A stretch of DNA of 22,806 nt from Paraglomus occultum (Eukaryota; Glomeromycota; Glomeromycetes; Paraglomerales; Paraglomeraceae): contig CAJVPJ010000520.1 of NCBI GenBank assembly GCA_910592205.1, positions 1-22,806 of the forward strand, given 5' to 3'. The notes beneath the pieces are model-generated. The model was not told the DNA's origin. It ran no database searches and was given only the letters and a program-made list of their open reading frames with translations. Positions 1-7,981 of the stretch are shown here, piece after piece. Each line of letters begins with the position of its first letter. The first letter of the stretch is position 1. The translations under genes were made by a program, and so were the position numbers.

Positions 1-239
1 GCGTTGTAAGCTTGTTATTGAAAGTAATGGAGAGCGAATTCCGTACTAAAATTTATTAATAAAATCTATCCCTTTTTGTCTTTCAAACAAGTTATTATTT
101 ATGCTGTTTGCTACAGTGGTTATTGTGTAATTGTCTTTTTTCCAATTCCGGTTTTTTTTTGAGACAGACTGTATATTGACGAAGCATCGCTCAGGTTATG
201 TGATAAAGCTTCGATGCTGAGGATGGTGCAAATAGAGCT

Positions 240-464
240 AACCAAGAAGAAATATTATGTTGGTCCATTTATGGAAAGGATTTCAGAGTTCAGTTCAATG
301 AGATTATTAAAAATAGCAGAGGTGAAATTGGTGAAAAGAAGGCGAGAAGCTTACTTTATGATTCCCATTACGTCGATTTGCAAGCATATTAATATTCAGA
401 AATCGAAGCGCAAAATTCCGAGCTTTCTATGAACGTACGATCGAAACTGCTGGCATCTAAGTAA
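240..464 (+). pseudogene. decayed coding fragment, unknown family
   Basis: One frame reads through 74 codons with a protein-like composition (for example LCWSIYGKDFRVQFNEI and GEIGEKKARSLLYD) but is interrupted by TAA at 390-392 and ends at TAA 462-464. There is no credible start. The wording resembles a repetitive protein family common in Rhizophagus-like genomes, with a 'KKAR.L.YD' stretch, but that is recollection rather than a demonstrated match. I read it as the remnant of a dispersed gene. The 72-aa ATG-started frame over the same bases looks like a shadow. Confidence 0.3.
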
Positions 465-767
465 ATAGAAAAAGTTTCTATTCAAATTCTTGTCAGATTG
501 AAGGTTGCATCCTAAGCATATTATGATACAATAAAAATGATGTGATAAGAATCACTTCCAACAGCTTAGTGTTTAAATGGCAACGTCAATAACTTACCTA
601 TGGAAACTTTATCTTGCTAAATACGGAGTAACTGTTTCTATCGACGCATAAAATTGAATTTATTTGCGAAATAGCATATTCATCGTGAATTATGATTCCC
701 ACGAGTACTTGTGTTACACCTGTCAGCTGTACAAATAACATATGCCAGCTTGCAGCGACAAACCAAG
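465..767. other. non-coding stretch upstream of the hydrolase gene
   Basis: This AT-rich stretch holds no supported gene. The 83-aa minus-strand frame at 598-849 runs antisense to hydrolase exon 1 and looks like a shadow. The stretch presumably contains the promoter and 5' UTR of the hydrolase gene; no clear TATA box stands out. Confidence 0.4.
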
Positions 768-2208
768 ATGTCCGAATCTCTCTTCTTCGAGCAACAGGAT
801 GGTTCGCGAATTGCGTACAAGATTTATGAACCATACAAGTCAGATACAACAGATGAGATTCCTCTTGTGATGATTATTGGATTGTAATAATTCATTCAAT
901 ATATACAATATATACATTCGTATCAATAATCTGATTGTTCTAACGTCGCTTATCATTGTAACAAACCGCTTTTCATTTTTTTAATTTGATTTGCGGTTTT
1001 AATCGACACATATGAATAGGTGGTCTACTAAAGAAATACTAATGGGTTTGGAAAAAGGTAAATTACCTATCGACACGTAATATATAAGCTATATCCCACG
1101 TTTTTAACTGACTTTAATGCGATATTAGAATTAGCAAAAGATCGAAAAGGTATGTGCTATTTTCTTCATCGTATTTTGTAAACGATTTACAATACTTGTA
1201 ACATTTATTGAACAGTAATTGTATTGGATAATCGTGGAATCGGAGAATCAACCGTTGCGTCTGAAACTGATCCGTGCTCAATTGAGTTGATGGCACAAGA
1301 TATAATAGCATTAATCAAGCATCTTGCAATCACAAAATTTAATCTGTTAGGATGGTCTATGGGAGGTAATTCTCAATAACCAAGTGTAATATAATAGTAC
1401 TTTTATTCATATTCAAGATCTGTCAATTGTAGGTCAAATAGCACTTTGCGTTGCGTTAAATATACCTCCTACTCTTAAATTAGAAAAACTAATTGTTTGT
1501 GCAAGGTAAAATGCATACATTATACATACATATGTAAACGTTTTACTTATCCACAAATTTGACTGTCACTACAGCTGGGTTCATGTTTCAAATGCAAGTT
1601 TTGACAACCTGTATCATTTACCGAAGTGGGATTACCCGAAAAGCTTACAAGAGCAGCGGAAGGAAATTACAGTCCTGTTCGAAAAAAACTTTATTGACTA
1701 CCTTCTCAAAAAGCCAGAAACGTTTGATAAACTGACTGAGGTTCTGTTCAATTCTCGCAGGCCATTTGAAATGTTTAGTTTGTATTATTCTTGGAACCAT
1801 GCTTGTTATGCTTGATGTTTAATTTAAAAGTGAAAACTAATAACAAATTTACTTGTAGAACGGCAATGGGAAGCTATAAAACAGTCAAATTTTGCCTCAA
1901 AATTGCACATGATTAAAGTGCCAACTTTGATAATTCATGGTGAAATTGATAAACTTGTTTCTATTCAAGAAGGGGAATTGCTTGCAAATGAAATCCCTGA
2001 TGCTATATTTGTCAGAATACCAAAAGTTGGACATATGTAAGTGTATTTTATTAAACCGTATTTAAAATTTAACATCATAATTACTTACGTTGATAACTGA
2101 ACTCAAAGGTTTTGGCCAATGGAACCCAAATCTGTTATCATCATTAATGACTTTTTGTTTGGAAAGAATAATGTTGATATTAGGAATAAAGCAAGATGCT
2201 TGTTGTAA
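768..2208 (+). CDS. alpha/beta hydrolase fold protein, 292 aa, eight exons
   Basis: The exons I derive are 768-883, 1020-1057, 1129-1149, 1216-1365, 1433-1505, 1575-1777, 1859-2036 and 2109-2208. Every intron is GT-AG, all phases join, and the sum is exactly 293 codons including TAA. The nucleophile elbow is GWSMGG, with Ser at about residue 106. The acid lies in HGEIDKLV (Asp about 231) and the histidine in VGHMFW (His about 259), so the triad is complete. LDNRGIGES before the elbow matches the DxRGxGxS motif of the family. The size and layout fit single-domain hydrolases of the 3-oxoadipate enol-lactonase, epoxide hydrolase or esterase type, probably soluble and cytosolic; no signal peptide is visible. 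The substrate cannot be told. Exon 3 is only 21 bases. The ATG at 768 gives a natural N-terminus, MSESLFFEQQDGSRIAYKIY. The order is intact, so this appears to be a live gene. Confidence 0.88.
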
Positions 2209-2560
2209 TTGAAATCTTACATGATAATGTAGGCAGCCTTTCTGAGTGGATCAAAAGGACCCAGTTATCATATAAACTCTTTACAGATGGTGAGAGGAAA
2301 TTACATGTACTAATGACCTAAAGTCGTTTTAGATTTATCTTTTAAGTGGGACAGTTGGATGTCATCTCAAGGATAAATATTTTATTAGTCAAAACTCGTT
2401 TTGAACTGCATGAGTGTGAAAGCTCTAGAGCTATGAAAAGCTGAGCATAACTTTGCAACTTGAGAAAAGTCGCTCTTATAACTAATTACTAATTCCGAAT
2501 TACTGTAATAAATAATGTAAATGAATCAGACTTGCATCATGCTAGAGTGATGACATTTAA
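2209..2560. other. non-coding spacer between the hydrolase and the foreign island
   Basis: All frames carry frequent stops under both the standard code and TGA=Trp. It includes the 3' UTR of the hydrolase gene. The left junction of the foreign island should lie somewhere before 2561, but no terminal repeat or target-site duplication is obvious. Confidence 0.4.
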
Positions 2561-3825
2561 AAAGGAGAGGGTGCTAAGTTAGGTAAGAAAGTTGATGAAT
2601 TAAGAGAAATTAGTGTTAAACAAATCAAAGTCAATGATGAAAACAAGCAGCTGAGAAAGTAAAAGAAGATGCTAAAAAATTACGTGTAAGTGGTTTAATC
2701 ACTCAATTTAGAACTATTTGAGATAAACCAGGAAATAGAACTTATAAAAAACTATTATTTATGAGAAATGTTTTGGGGTGGATTAAACATTGAGAAGCAT
2801 TAAAAACTGATGACACCTTTGATATTGATGGGGAAAAAACCAAGTTAGATCAGATTGAAGCAAAAGCTGATGCTATACTTGGTAAATATTATAATTGAAT
2901 TAGCTTTGGCACCTACTTTACTGAAAGGTTAAAAAATTGAAAAAATAGTGATGGTAAATATTATAAAGAGGAAGTAGTAAGAGCTCATTTAAGAGAAATC
3001 AAAGACTGTTTAAATTCCTTAAATCGAGGGTTAGATCCTGTCGAACAAAATGAGTTAGATCAAATTGATCACTATTTGGAACATGGTCCAGTTCCTCTCG
3101 AAAGGAGAATTCTACCCATGGAACTGAAAGCGGCCTTAGGAGTTAAAACTAATGTGTTTCGGGATTTAACTAAAAAATGAATTGCTTATTCCCAAAATAT
3201 TGATTTCAAAGTTAAGGCCAATGAAATTGAAGAACTAGCCAAGCGAGTTAATAAACCAGGATCTAAAATCCAAGCTCCAATAATTAAATATTGCAAAGAA
3301 GTCTTATCTAAAAAACCAGAACTAGTCGAAGATGATACTTATAATCTTCCCGAAGCGAGTGCTGACAATCGAGCTTGATTAGATTGATTCTTTACTCGCG
3401 ATTCCGAAGTAGTAGTGGGAACGATTGCTTTACAAGAAATCAAAGGGAATAATAATCTGAAAGCAGAAATCTTGCAGGAAATGAAAAACTTTAAAAACAG
3501 TAAAGATAACCTAATCTTATTAGATCGATCCATTAATGGAAATGGGGAAGAATTTACTGAAGAAGGAATCATTAAATACTATAGTGAAAAGTTAGGAGGA
3601 CAAAATCATGCTACTCGGAAATATGAAAAGCCCTTTAAGGATCAGCAACCAGAAGTGTTCTGAACGTGGAGTAATCCTTTAGCTATCTTATCCGGACTAG
3701 TTTTACTAACTTTAGTGGGAGGACTAATTTGAGCTTTTATTCGTCGGAAAAAAATAATTGCTTGATGAAATCAACCTGCTGAAGCGGAAGGTGATGAATT
3801 TGATAGTGAAGAGGATGAGTGATAG
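2561..3825 (+). pseudogene. Mollicutes-code (TGA=Trp) membrane-anchored protein gene, 5' truncated, frameshifted
   Basis: From 2620 to the TAG at 3823-3825 one frame has no TAA or TAG, but 12 TGA codons (2719, 2791, 2896, 2938, 3178, 3376, 3385, 3661, 3730, 3763, 3766, 3820). They fall where Trp fits, for example AWLDWF and GLIWAF. TGG occurs only twice (2779, 3667). That ratio is typical of genetic code 4. Codons are AT-rich, with TTA preferred for Leu. The product is lysine- and glutamate-rich, then has one hydrophobic segment (3673-3738, PLAILSGLVLLTLVGGL), a basic stop-transfer (RRKK) and an acidic tail (DEFDSEEDEW). This suggests a C-terminally anchored protein with a long charged domain. 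The start is missing: a related frame begins after TAA 2558 and shifts by one base between 2620 and 2660. I do not recognise the family. The fungus could not translate it; the standard code leaves an 82-codon piece (3415-3663). A mitochondrial plasmid source is a weaker alternative. Confidence 0.75.
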
Positions 3826-3875
3826 ATAAAGTTGCTGGAAACACAAAAAAGGTGTTCTAATAATGACTTGATTGT

Positions 3876-4139
3876 TTATTCTGCCAGTCTTCTTTTCTTT
3901 CTTAGTTCATCATGTGTTAATGTTGGTGCTAATGCTCGTTTAGTAGTTATGATTTTCTGTTCCTCTTGATAAATTTCATAAGTGATTTTTTCTTGATCTA
4001 GATATTCCTGGAGAGTTTGGGTGTCATTGATTTTAAAAACATAAGGAGCAATTTTTTCTCCTTGAGCTTTTTTTAGAATGCTTCAAATAGTGCTGTAATT
4101 CTTTGGTTCCATAGTGGATTTAATGTAAATTAGTTTCAT
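3876..4139 (-). pseudogene. small Mollicutes-code gene, 87 aa, one TGA=Trp
   Basis: On the minus strand an ATG at 4139 opens 88 codons to TAA at 3878-3876, with a single TGA at 4085-4083 (codon 19, in NYSTIWSILKKAQ). The product begins MKLIYIKSTMEPKNYSTI and is lysine- and glutamate-rich, ending in ELRKKRRLAE. It is convergent with the TGA-rich gene, with 50 bases between their stops, as expected for a contiguous piece of a compact bacterial chromosome. An AATATAAT stretch lies directly before the ATG, but no Shine-Dalgarno sequence is clear. A close relative lies at 4607 on the other strand, which supports this frame as real protein. Function unknown. In the standard code it stops after 18 residues. 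Confidence 0.7.
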
Positions 4140-4338
4140 ATTATATTTTTATATATAGAGGTAATCCTATATTAACCCTGTTATGGTTTATATTCATCAC
4201 CTTCTGGGATGATAAAGTGAGCATTAAATTACAAGTCCATAATAATAAGTTATGATGAACACCATTTACCATTATTACTTTCCAAAACGTCATCATTCAC
4301 ACTGGTCAATTTTACAGTCACATTAACATCGGGTCCGG
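4140..4338. other. AT-rich spacer at the right side of the foreign island
   Basis: No gene in any frame under either code. The right boundary of the bacterial-type DNA is not sharp. If the 4607 gene belongs to the same insertion, the boundary lies beyond about 4.9 kb. Confidence 0.3.
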
Positions 4339-4476
4339 TTCATTTCACCGACAATCGTTTCGCCGACAATCATTTCACCGACAAATTTTCGCCAGCATTA
4401 TTTTAAAATTATCCCTTTTTGATAGTTTTTGTCGGTAAAATGTACCTGTCGGCGAAATGATTGTCGGCGAAATGAA
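4339..4476. mobile_element. MITE-like inverted-repeat element (TTTCGCCGACA type)
   Basis: A 31-base left arm (4339-4369, beginning TTCATTTCACCGACAATCG) and a 31-base right arm (4446-4476, CTGTCGGCGAAATGATTGTC...) are inverted copies with 2 mismatches. They enclose 76 bases, and each arm is itself built from repeated 'TTTCRCCGACA' units; a third unit follows the left arm at about 4371-4384. No coding capacity. It fits a short non-autonomous inverted-repeat transposon or foldback element. No clean target-site duplication was identified. Confidence 0.6.
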
Positions 4477-4606
4477 TGCCTCCCTTAACCCCTCATTTAC
4501 AGAATGTTCACTTTGTCTGGTTTGTTGCAGTCTGCCCCATTATATGTTTTTTATATTGTCAATATCCAGTGTCGGAAAAAACCTGTGCATAATAATAATA
4601 ATAAAA

Positions 4607-4957
4607 ATGAAACTAATTTACATCAAATCCACAATGAACACAAAGAATTACAGAACCATTAGAAGCATTCTAAAAAAAGCTCAAGGAGAGAAAATTGGCC
4701 CTTATTATTATGTTTTTAAAATGAATGACTATGGCACCAAAATTTTTGAGGAATATTTAGATAAAGAAAAGATTACCTATGAATTTACCAGGAAGAATGA
4801 TAATAAACCATTAAACCCAAATTCAATAAAACTAAGAAAAAAAAACGAAAATCAGAAGACAGTAAGGGAAAGCAGTTTAGCATTTCTTGTAGTTTTTGAC
4901 TCCAATTTCTTCGTAAGCATAAATTTTATTATTCGATTATCGAATGTGTGTTCTTGA
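4607..4957 (+). CDS. nuclear-readable paralogue of the 87-aa Mollicutes-type protein
   Basis: From ATG 4607 the product begins MKLIYIKSTMNTKNYRTI, and 27 of its first 32 residues match the minus-strand gene at 4139-3876. Codon 19 is AGA (Arg) where the sister has TGA, so this copy can be read in the standard code. Two extra residues appear in PYYYVFK, and the shared EYLDxEKITYE block follows. After about residue 80 (LRKKNENQ) similarity ends, beside a run of nine A. The next 30 or so residues to TGA 4957 look unlike the sister, so a frameshift in the A run is likely and the true end is uncertain. The longer frame from 4457 starts inside the inverted-repeat element and is not a plausible N-terminus. 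Expression is unknown; it may be a relic of transferred endobacterial DNA. Confidence 0.5.
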   Translation: MKLIYIKSTMNTKNYRTIRSILKKAQGEKIGPYYYVFKMNDYGTKIFEEYLDKEKITYEFTRKNDNKPLNPNSIKLRKKNENQKTVRESSLAFLVVFDSNFFVSINFIIRLSNVCS

Positions 4958-5581
4958 GATATAAAGGCACCAAAGTGAGGAAAATACTCGGACCCATAGC
5001 CATTAATGAGTATAACCTATTATTTGGTCACACTGGTGCAAATTTAAATTTCATTATCTTCTTTTATATCACTGCTATTGATAATATCGTCACTATTAAT
5101 CTGTTTCTTTATTTTTATTAATCCATTCTTCCTTCGCGTAACTCGCGGGTTTCAGTTGTCATTTGATTAAATGAAAGTTTCGGATCCCAGCCGACCTTTT
5201 TTGTCAAACAAGTTTTTAAAGCTTTTCCACAGTTTTCGTCTGGCAAGTAACTTTGTTCGTACTTGGTTTATTGTTATTATTATGCCTTTTTTGCACATTC
5301 CCTATCTCCGAATTAGGGATGTACTAGTTAATATGGTTATTTTTGAATGTCACTATCACTTATATTAATTTATTACACGGGACCAGCTCATTATGGAATC
5401 AACTTCATTGTCCTGCGCTGTCCAGGTGACTATTCGTAACCAAAAGGCATATTGATATTGCCTAAAACAAAAAGTATAGAATGCCACTTAGTCAGATTGT
5501 TTTCAATAATATCACGTGTTGAGCAGCCTAGCCTATAAAGAACGATCCCAACTACATTCCCTCTCAGTCAGATTGATTTCA
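4958..5581. other. spacer upstream of the F-box gene
   Basis: AT-rich with no supported gene. The 65-aa frame at 5171-5368 has low-complexity hydrophobic composition and no neighbouring exon support. The 5' part of this spacer is a candidate for the right junction of the island. Confidence 0.35.
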
Positions 5582-7138
5582 ATGTCCGGTTTCACATCAC
5601 CTACACCACTTCCTGTAGAATGTATTCACGAGATAATATTTCATCTTTTCGATGAACCTGATGCTTTGAATAGATGTATACGCACAAGTCGTCTATTTGC
5701 ACGTCTTACAGCACCAATACTATATAAGAATCCATGGCGCTTTTTTGGTGTAGAGGACGAAGAAGGAGAGCTAAGAAAAGATGATGATCCACGAGGACCG
5801 TTGCTTATAAGGACGTATATGAATTGTTTAGATAAACCTCTTCTTGAGGTTGTCATGACTCGTGCAGCTCAAACAGTGACTTGTGGAAGAGCTGCTGCTG
5901 CTATAGTTTCTTCTATCCCCACGGCAATTTCTAGTTTGCTCGATTATATCGCTTATACTCGAGACATCAATTTACCCATTATTTACAGATTTATCGAGGC
6001 CGAATGTTTGGCGCTTGTTCCGTTTGCTGGTATGACGAATATGATTCAGGACTCGTTTATGGAATTGTCAAAAGCTTTCGCCCAGCGCTGTTCTAATGTA
6101 GAAACATTTGTTAGCTGTTGGCATGTGAATACCGAGATATTGAAAACAGTTATTAGCAGATTTCCCAATTTATGTCGTCTGGATCTGTTAAAATATGAGG
6201 CTACTGATGAGATATTGGACCTAATAGCCAAAAACTGTCGACGCTTGCATGAATTCAGGTCTATGGTCAAAGCGTGTTCGGCTGCATCATTATCGTCCGT
6301 AATTGAGGCACAAGAAGATGGACATCTGAAAGAGTTTTGTATTAGAGTGACTACTTCTCCTCGTCTACTGCTGACTAGGCTGTCTGCTGGGGTCATTGCC
6401 AAGATAACTGATTTGAGAATTAACATAGTTTCTATACTTGACGTTATGAATGGATTGAATTTTACCAACTTGCGGAGTCTAGATCTGAGTGAATGTTTAG
6501 GCGTGATTGACACTACGTTCGATACGTTCATGTTTGGACAAATGTTTTCCGAAGTCAACCTTTCCGAAACCAAAGTAACTGAAGAAGCTATCATAGCCCT
6601 TGCTAAACATTGTAACAAGAATTTGAAAAAGTTGGTAATGCTTCCGTGCGGGGCAGCCGATTCGGTAGAGGAGGGTATTAGAGCTTTAGCTGAACACTGT
6701 CCTAATTTGATCGAGTTCAGGCTCGATGTTATTCGCGCCGAGTTAAGATCTATTATTGAATTGATCAACGCGTGTAGAAATATGAGCGTTCTAGTCATAG
6801 GCGGTGTTGATATTAATTCAGAGGATGACATTCTGGACAAGGTTATTGATGCTATTGGAACGAATCTCGGAAATACTTTGAGTGAGCTGGACGTGAGAGA
6901 TTGGGCAGTGAGTGACGAGGCTATCGTGTCATTGGCTAGAAAATGTACAAATCTAACCAAGTTGACTTTGAGATATTGTCGATATATCAATGATGGCAGT
7001 ATTAGAGAATTATGTAAACATTTACCGGGGAAACTAAGATTCCTTGATATATCGAAATGTCCAGATATCACCATAGAGACTGTCGGGTATGCAACGAATA
7101 CACTGATTGGATGTCGGATTGTGCATTGTTCTGGTTGA
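5582..7138 (+). CDS. F-box and leucine-rich-repeat protein, 518 aa, intronless
   Basis: The ATG at 5582 gives MSGFTSPTPLPVECIHEI, placing an F-box at about residues 9-54 (LPVECIHEIIFHLF then LTAPILYKNPWRFF). The rest is a run of AMN1/RNI-type leucine-rich repeats, clearest after residue 190 (LRSLDLSECLGV, LVMLPCGAADSVEEGI, LSELDVRDWAVSDEAI, LTKLTLRYCRYINDGSI, LRFLDISKCPDIT). Such proteins bind Skp1 through the F-box and present substrates to SCF ubiquitin ligases through the repeats. The frame is open 22 codons upstream, but only from a GTG, so the ATG is preferred. The family is very large in mycorrhizal fungi, so a specific orthologue cannot be named. Intact. The 342-aa minus-strand frame at 6046-7074 is its shadow. 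Confidence 0.9.
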   Translation: MSGFTSPTPLPVECIHEIIFHLFDEPDALNRCIRTSRLFARLTAPILYKNPWRFFGVEDEEGELRKDDDPRGPLLIRTYMNCLDKPLLEVVMTRAAQTVTCGRAAAAIVSSIPTAISSLLDYIAYTRDINLPIIYRFIEAECLALVPFAGMTNMIQDSFMELSKAFAQRCSNVETFVSCWHVNTEILKTVISRFPNLCRLDLLKYEATDEILDLIAKNCRRLHEFRSMVKACSAASLSSVIEAQEDGHLKEFCIRVTTSPRLLLTRLSAGVIAKITDLRINIVSILDVMNGLNFTNLRSLDLSECLGVIDTTFDTFMFGQMFSEVNLSETKVTEEAIIALAKHCNKNLKKLVMLPCGAADSVEEGIRALAEHCPNLIEFRLDVIRAELRSIIELINACRNMSVLVIGGVDINSEDDILDKVIDAIGTNLGNTLSELDVRDWAVSDEAIVSLARKCTNLTKLTLRYCRYINDGSIRELCKHLPGKLRFLDISKCPDITIETVGYATNTLIGCRIVHCSG

Positions 7139-7981
7139 GTGTTGAGGTGTTGTTATCGGTCACTGCCATCGAGTATGTAGAATGGCGGCCAGGGTCGCAG
7201 GGATATAAGAAAAATTGTAAGGGCGACGAGACTGTGAACTGGTGGACACAGTTACCTGCGTTGTAATATCGACGGTGAATCTTGTATTTATTTCATGCTC
7301 AAATGTATCGAGAATTAGGCACGTATTGGTACCCACTTCACAAAGTACTAGCAATCTATTTAGACGGTAACGGCCAGTTAACCAGCATGATTTCACTCTC
7401 CAAATATCTGATTTTTGGCTTTAGCATGTGTATGACAACCTTTGTGAAATTATACAATTTGTATAGATAGATTAAATAAGTCTTTGACAAATCACAACCA
7501 GTATCGGGAGGCTCGCTAACCAGTTATATTAGATACCGGCAGACGAAGAAACGTTTATTTATTTTTATGTATTTATTCGGAAGGTCGTAAAAAATTCTTA
7601 AATTATCAGAGGAGACAAAGAATGATTTCTATAAACTACTTTTTTCGACCTTTTTATTTTAGCAATCGACTCATTAAGATTTTTACATGATCTTTCCTGT
7701 AAAAATACACGATTTCTAGCAATTACATTAAAAAAATAGTTCCGTTATTTTGGACCAAATTTGGTGATGCAGTGATTGGGACTATATATAATGATCCATC
7801 ATCAAACTAATAATAATTAATTCAAACAGTATGCCAAGCAGGTTGATTGCCGTAACTGAATTGAAGGCGTTCTAGTTCCGTTATAATTACAACATTAAAC
7901 CGTCATAAAAAGCTGAATTAAATTTTTTTCATTTAAAAAAAATTTATTTATGGTTAATATGTGCTAAAAAGAATGAAATTA
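7139..7981. other. convergent intergenic region (F-box gene / NST1 gene)
   Basis: Both flanking genes end here, so it should hold two 3' UTRs. Several AATAAA-like and A/T-rich stretches are present (for example 7920-7960). The small frames at 7160-7470 lack exon support. Confidence 0.4.

Noticed and set aside
3339-3572. 77-aa minus-strand frame inside the code-4 gene
   Set aside because: It is antisense to the TGA=Trp frame, which is far longer and has a coherent protein design.
2620-3825. TGA read as selenocysteine or as stop-codon readthrough in the fungus
   Set aside because: Twelve TGA codons, no SECIS-like requirement, fungi generally lack selenoproteins, and the codons sit where Trp fits. 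A bacterial code-4 origin is simpler.
3837-3857. Possible hairpin terminator between the two convergent code-4 genes
   Set aside because: Only five clean base pairs (AACAC with GTGTT) around an A-rich loop and no U-tract. Too weak to call.
4457-4606. ATG at 4457 as the start of the plus-strand paralogue
   Set aside because: It lies inside the right arm of the inverted-repeat element. Similarity to the sister gene begins exactly at ATG 4607.
6046-7074. 342-aa minus-strand frame opposite the F-box gene
   Set aside because: Composition is Ser/Leu/Ile-rich with no domain, whereas the plus strand carries a clear F-box and leucine-rich repeats.
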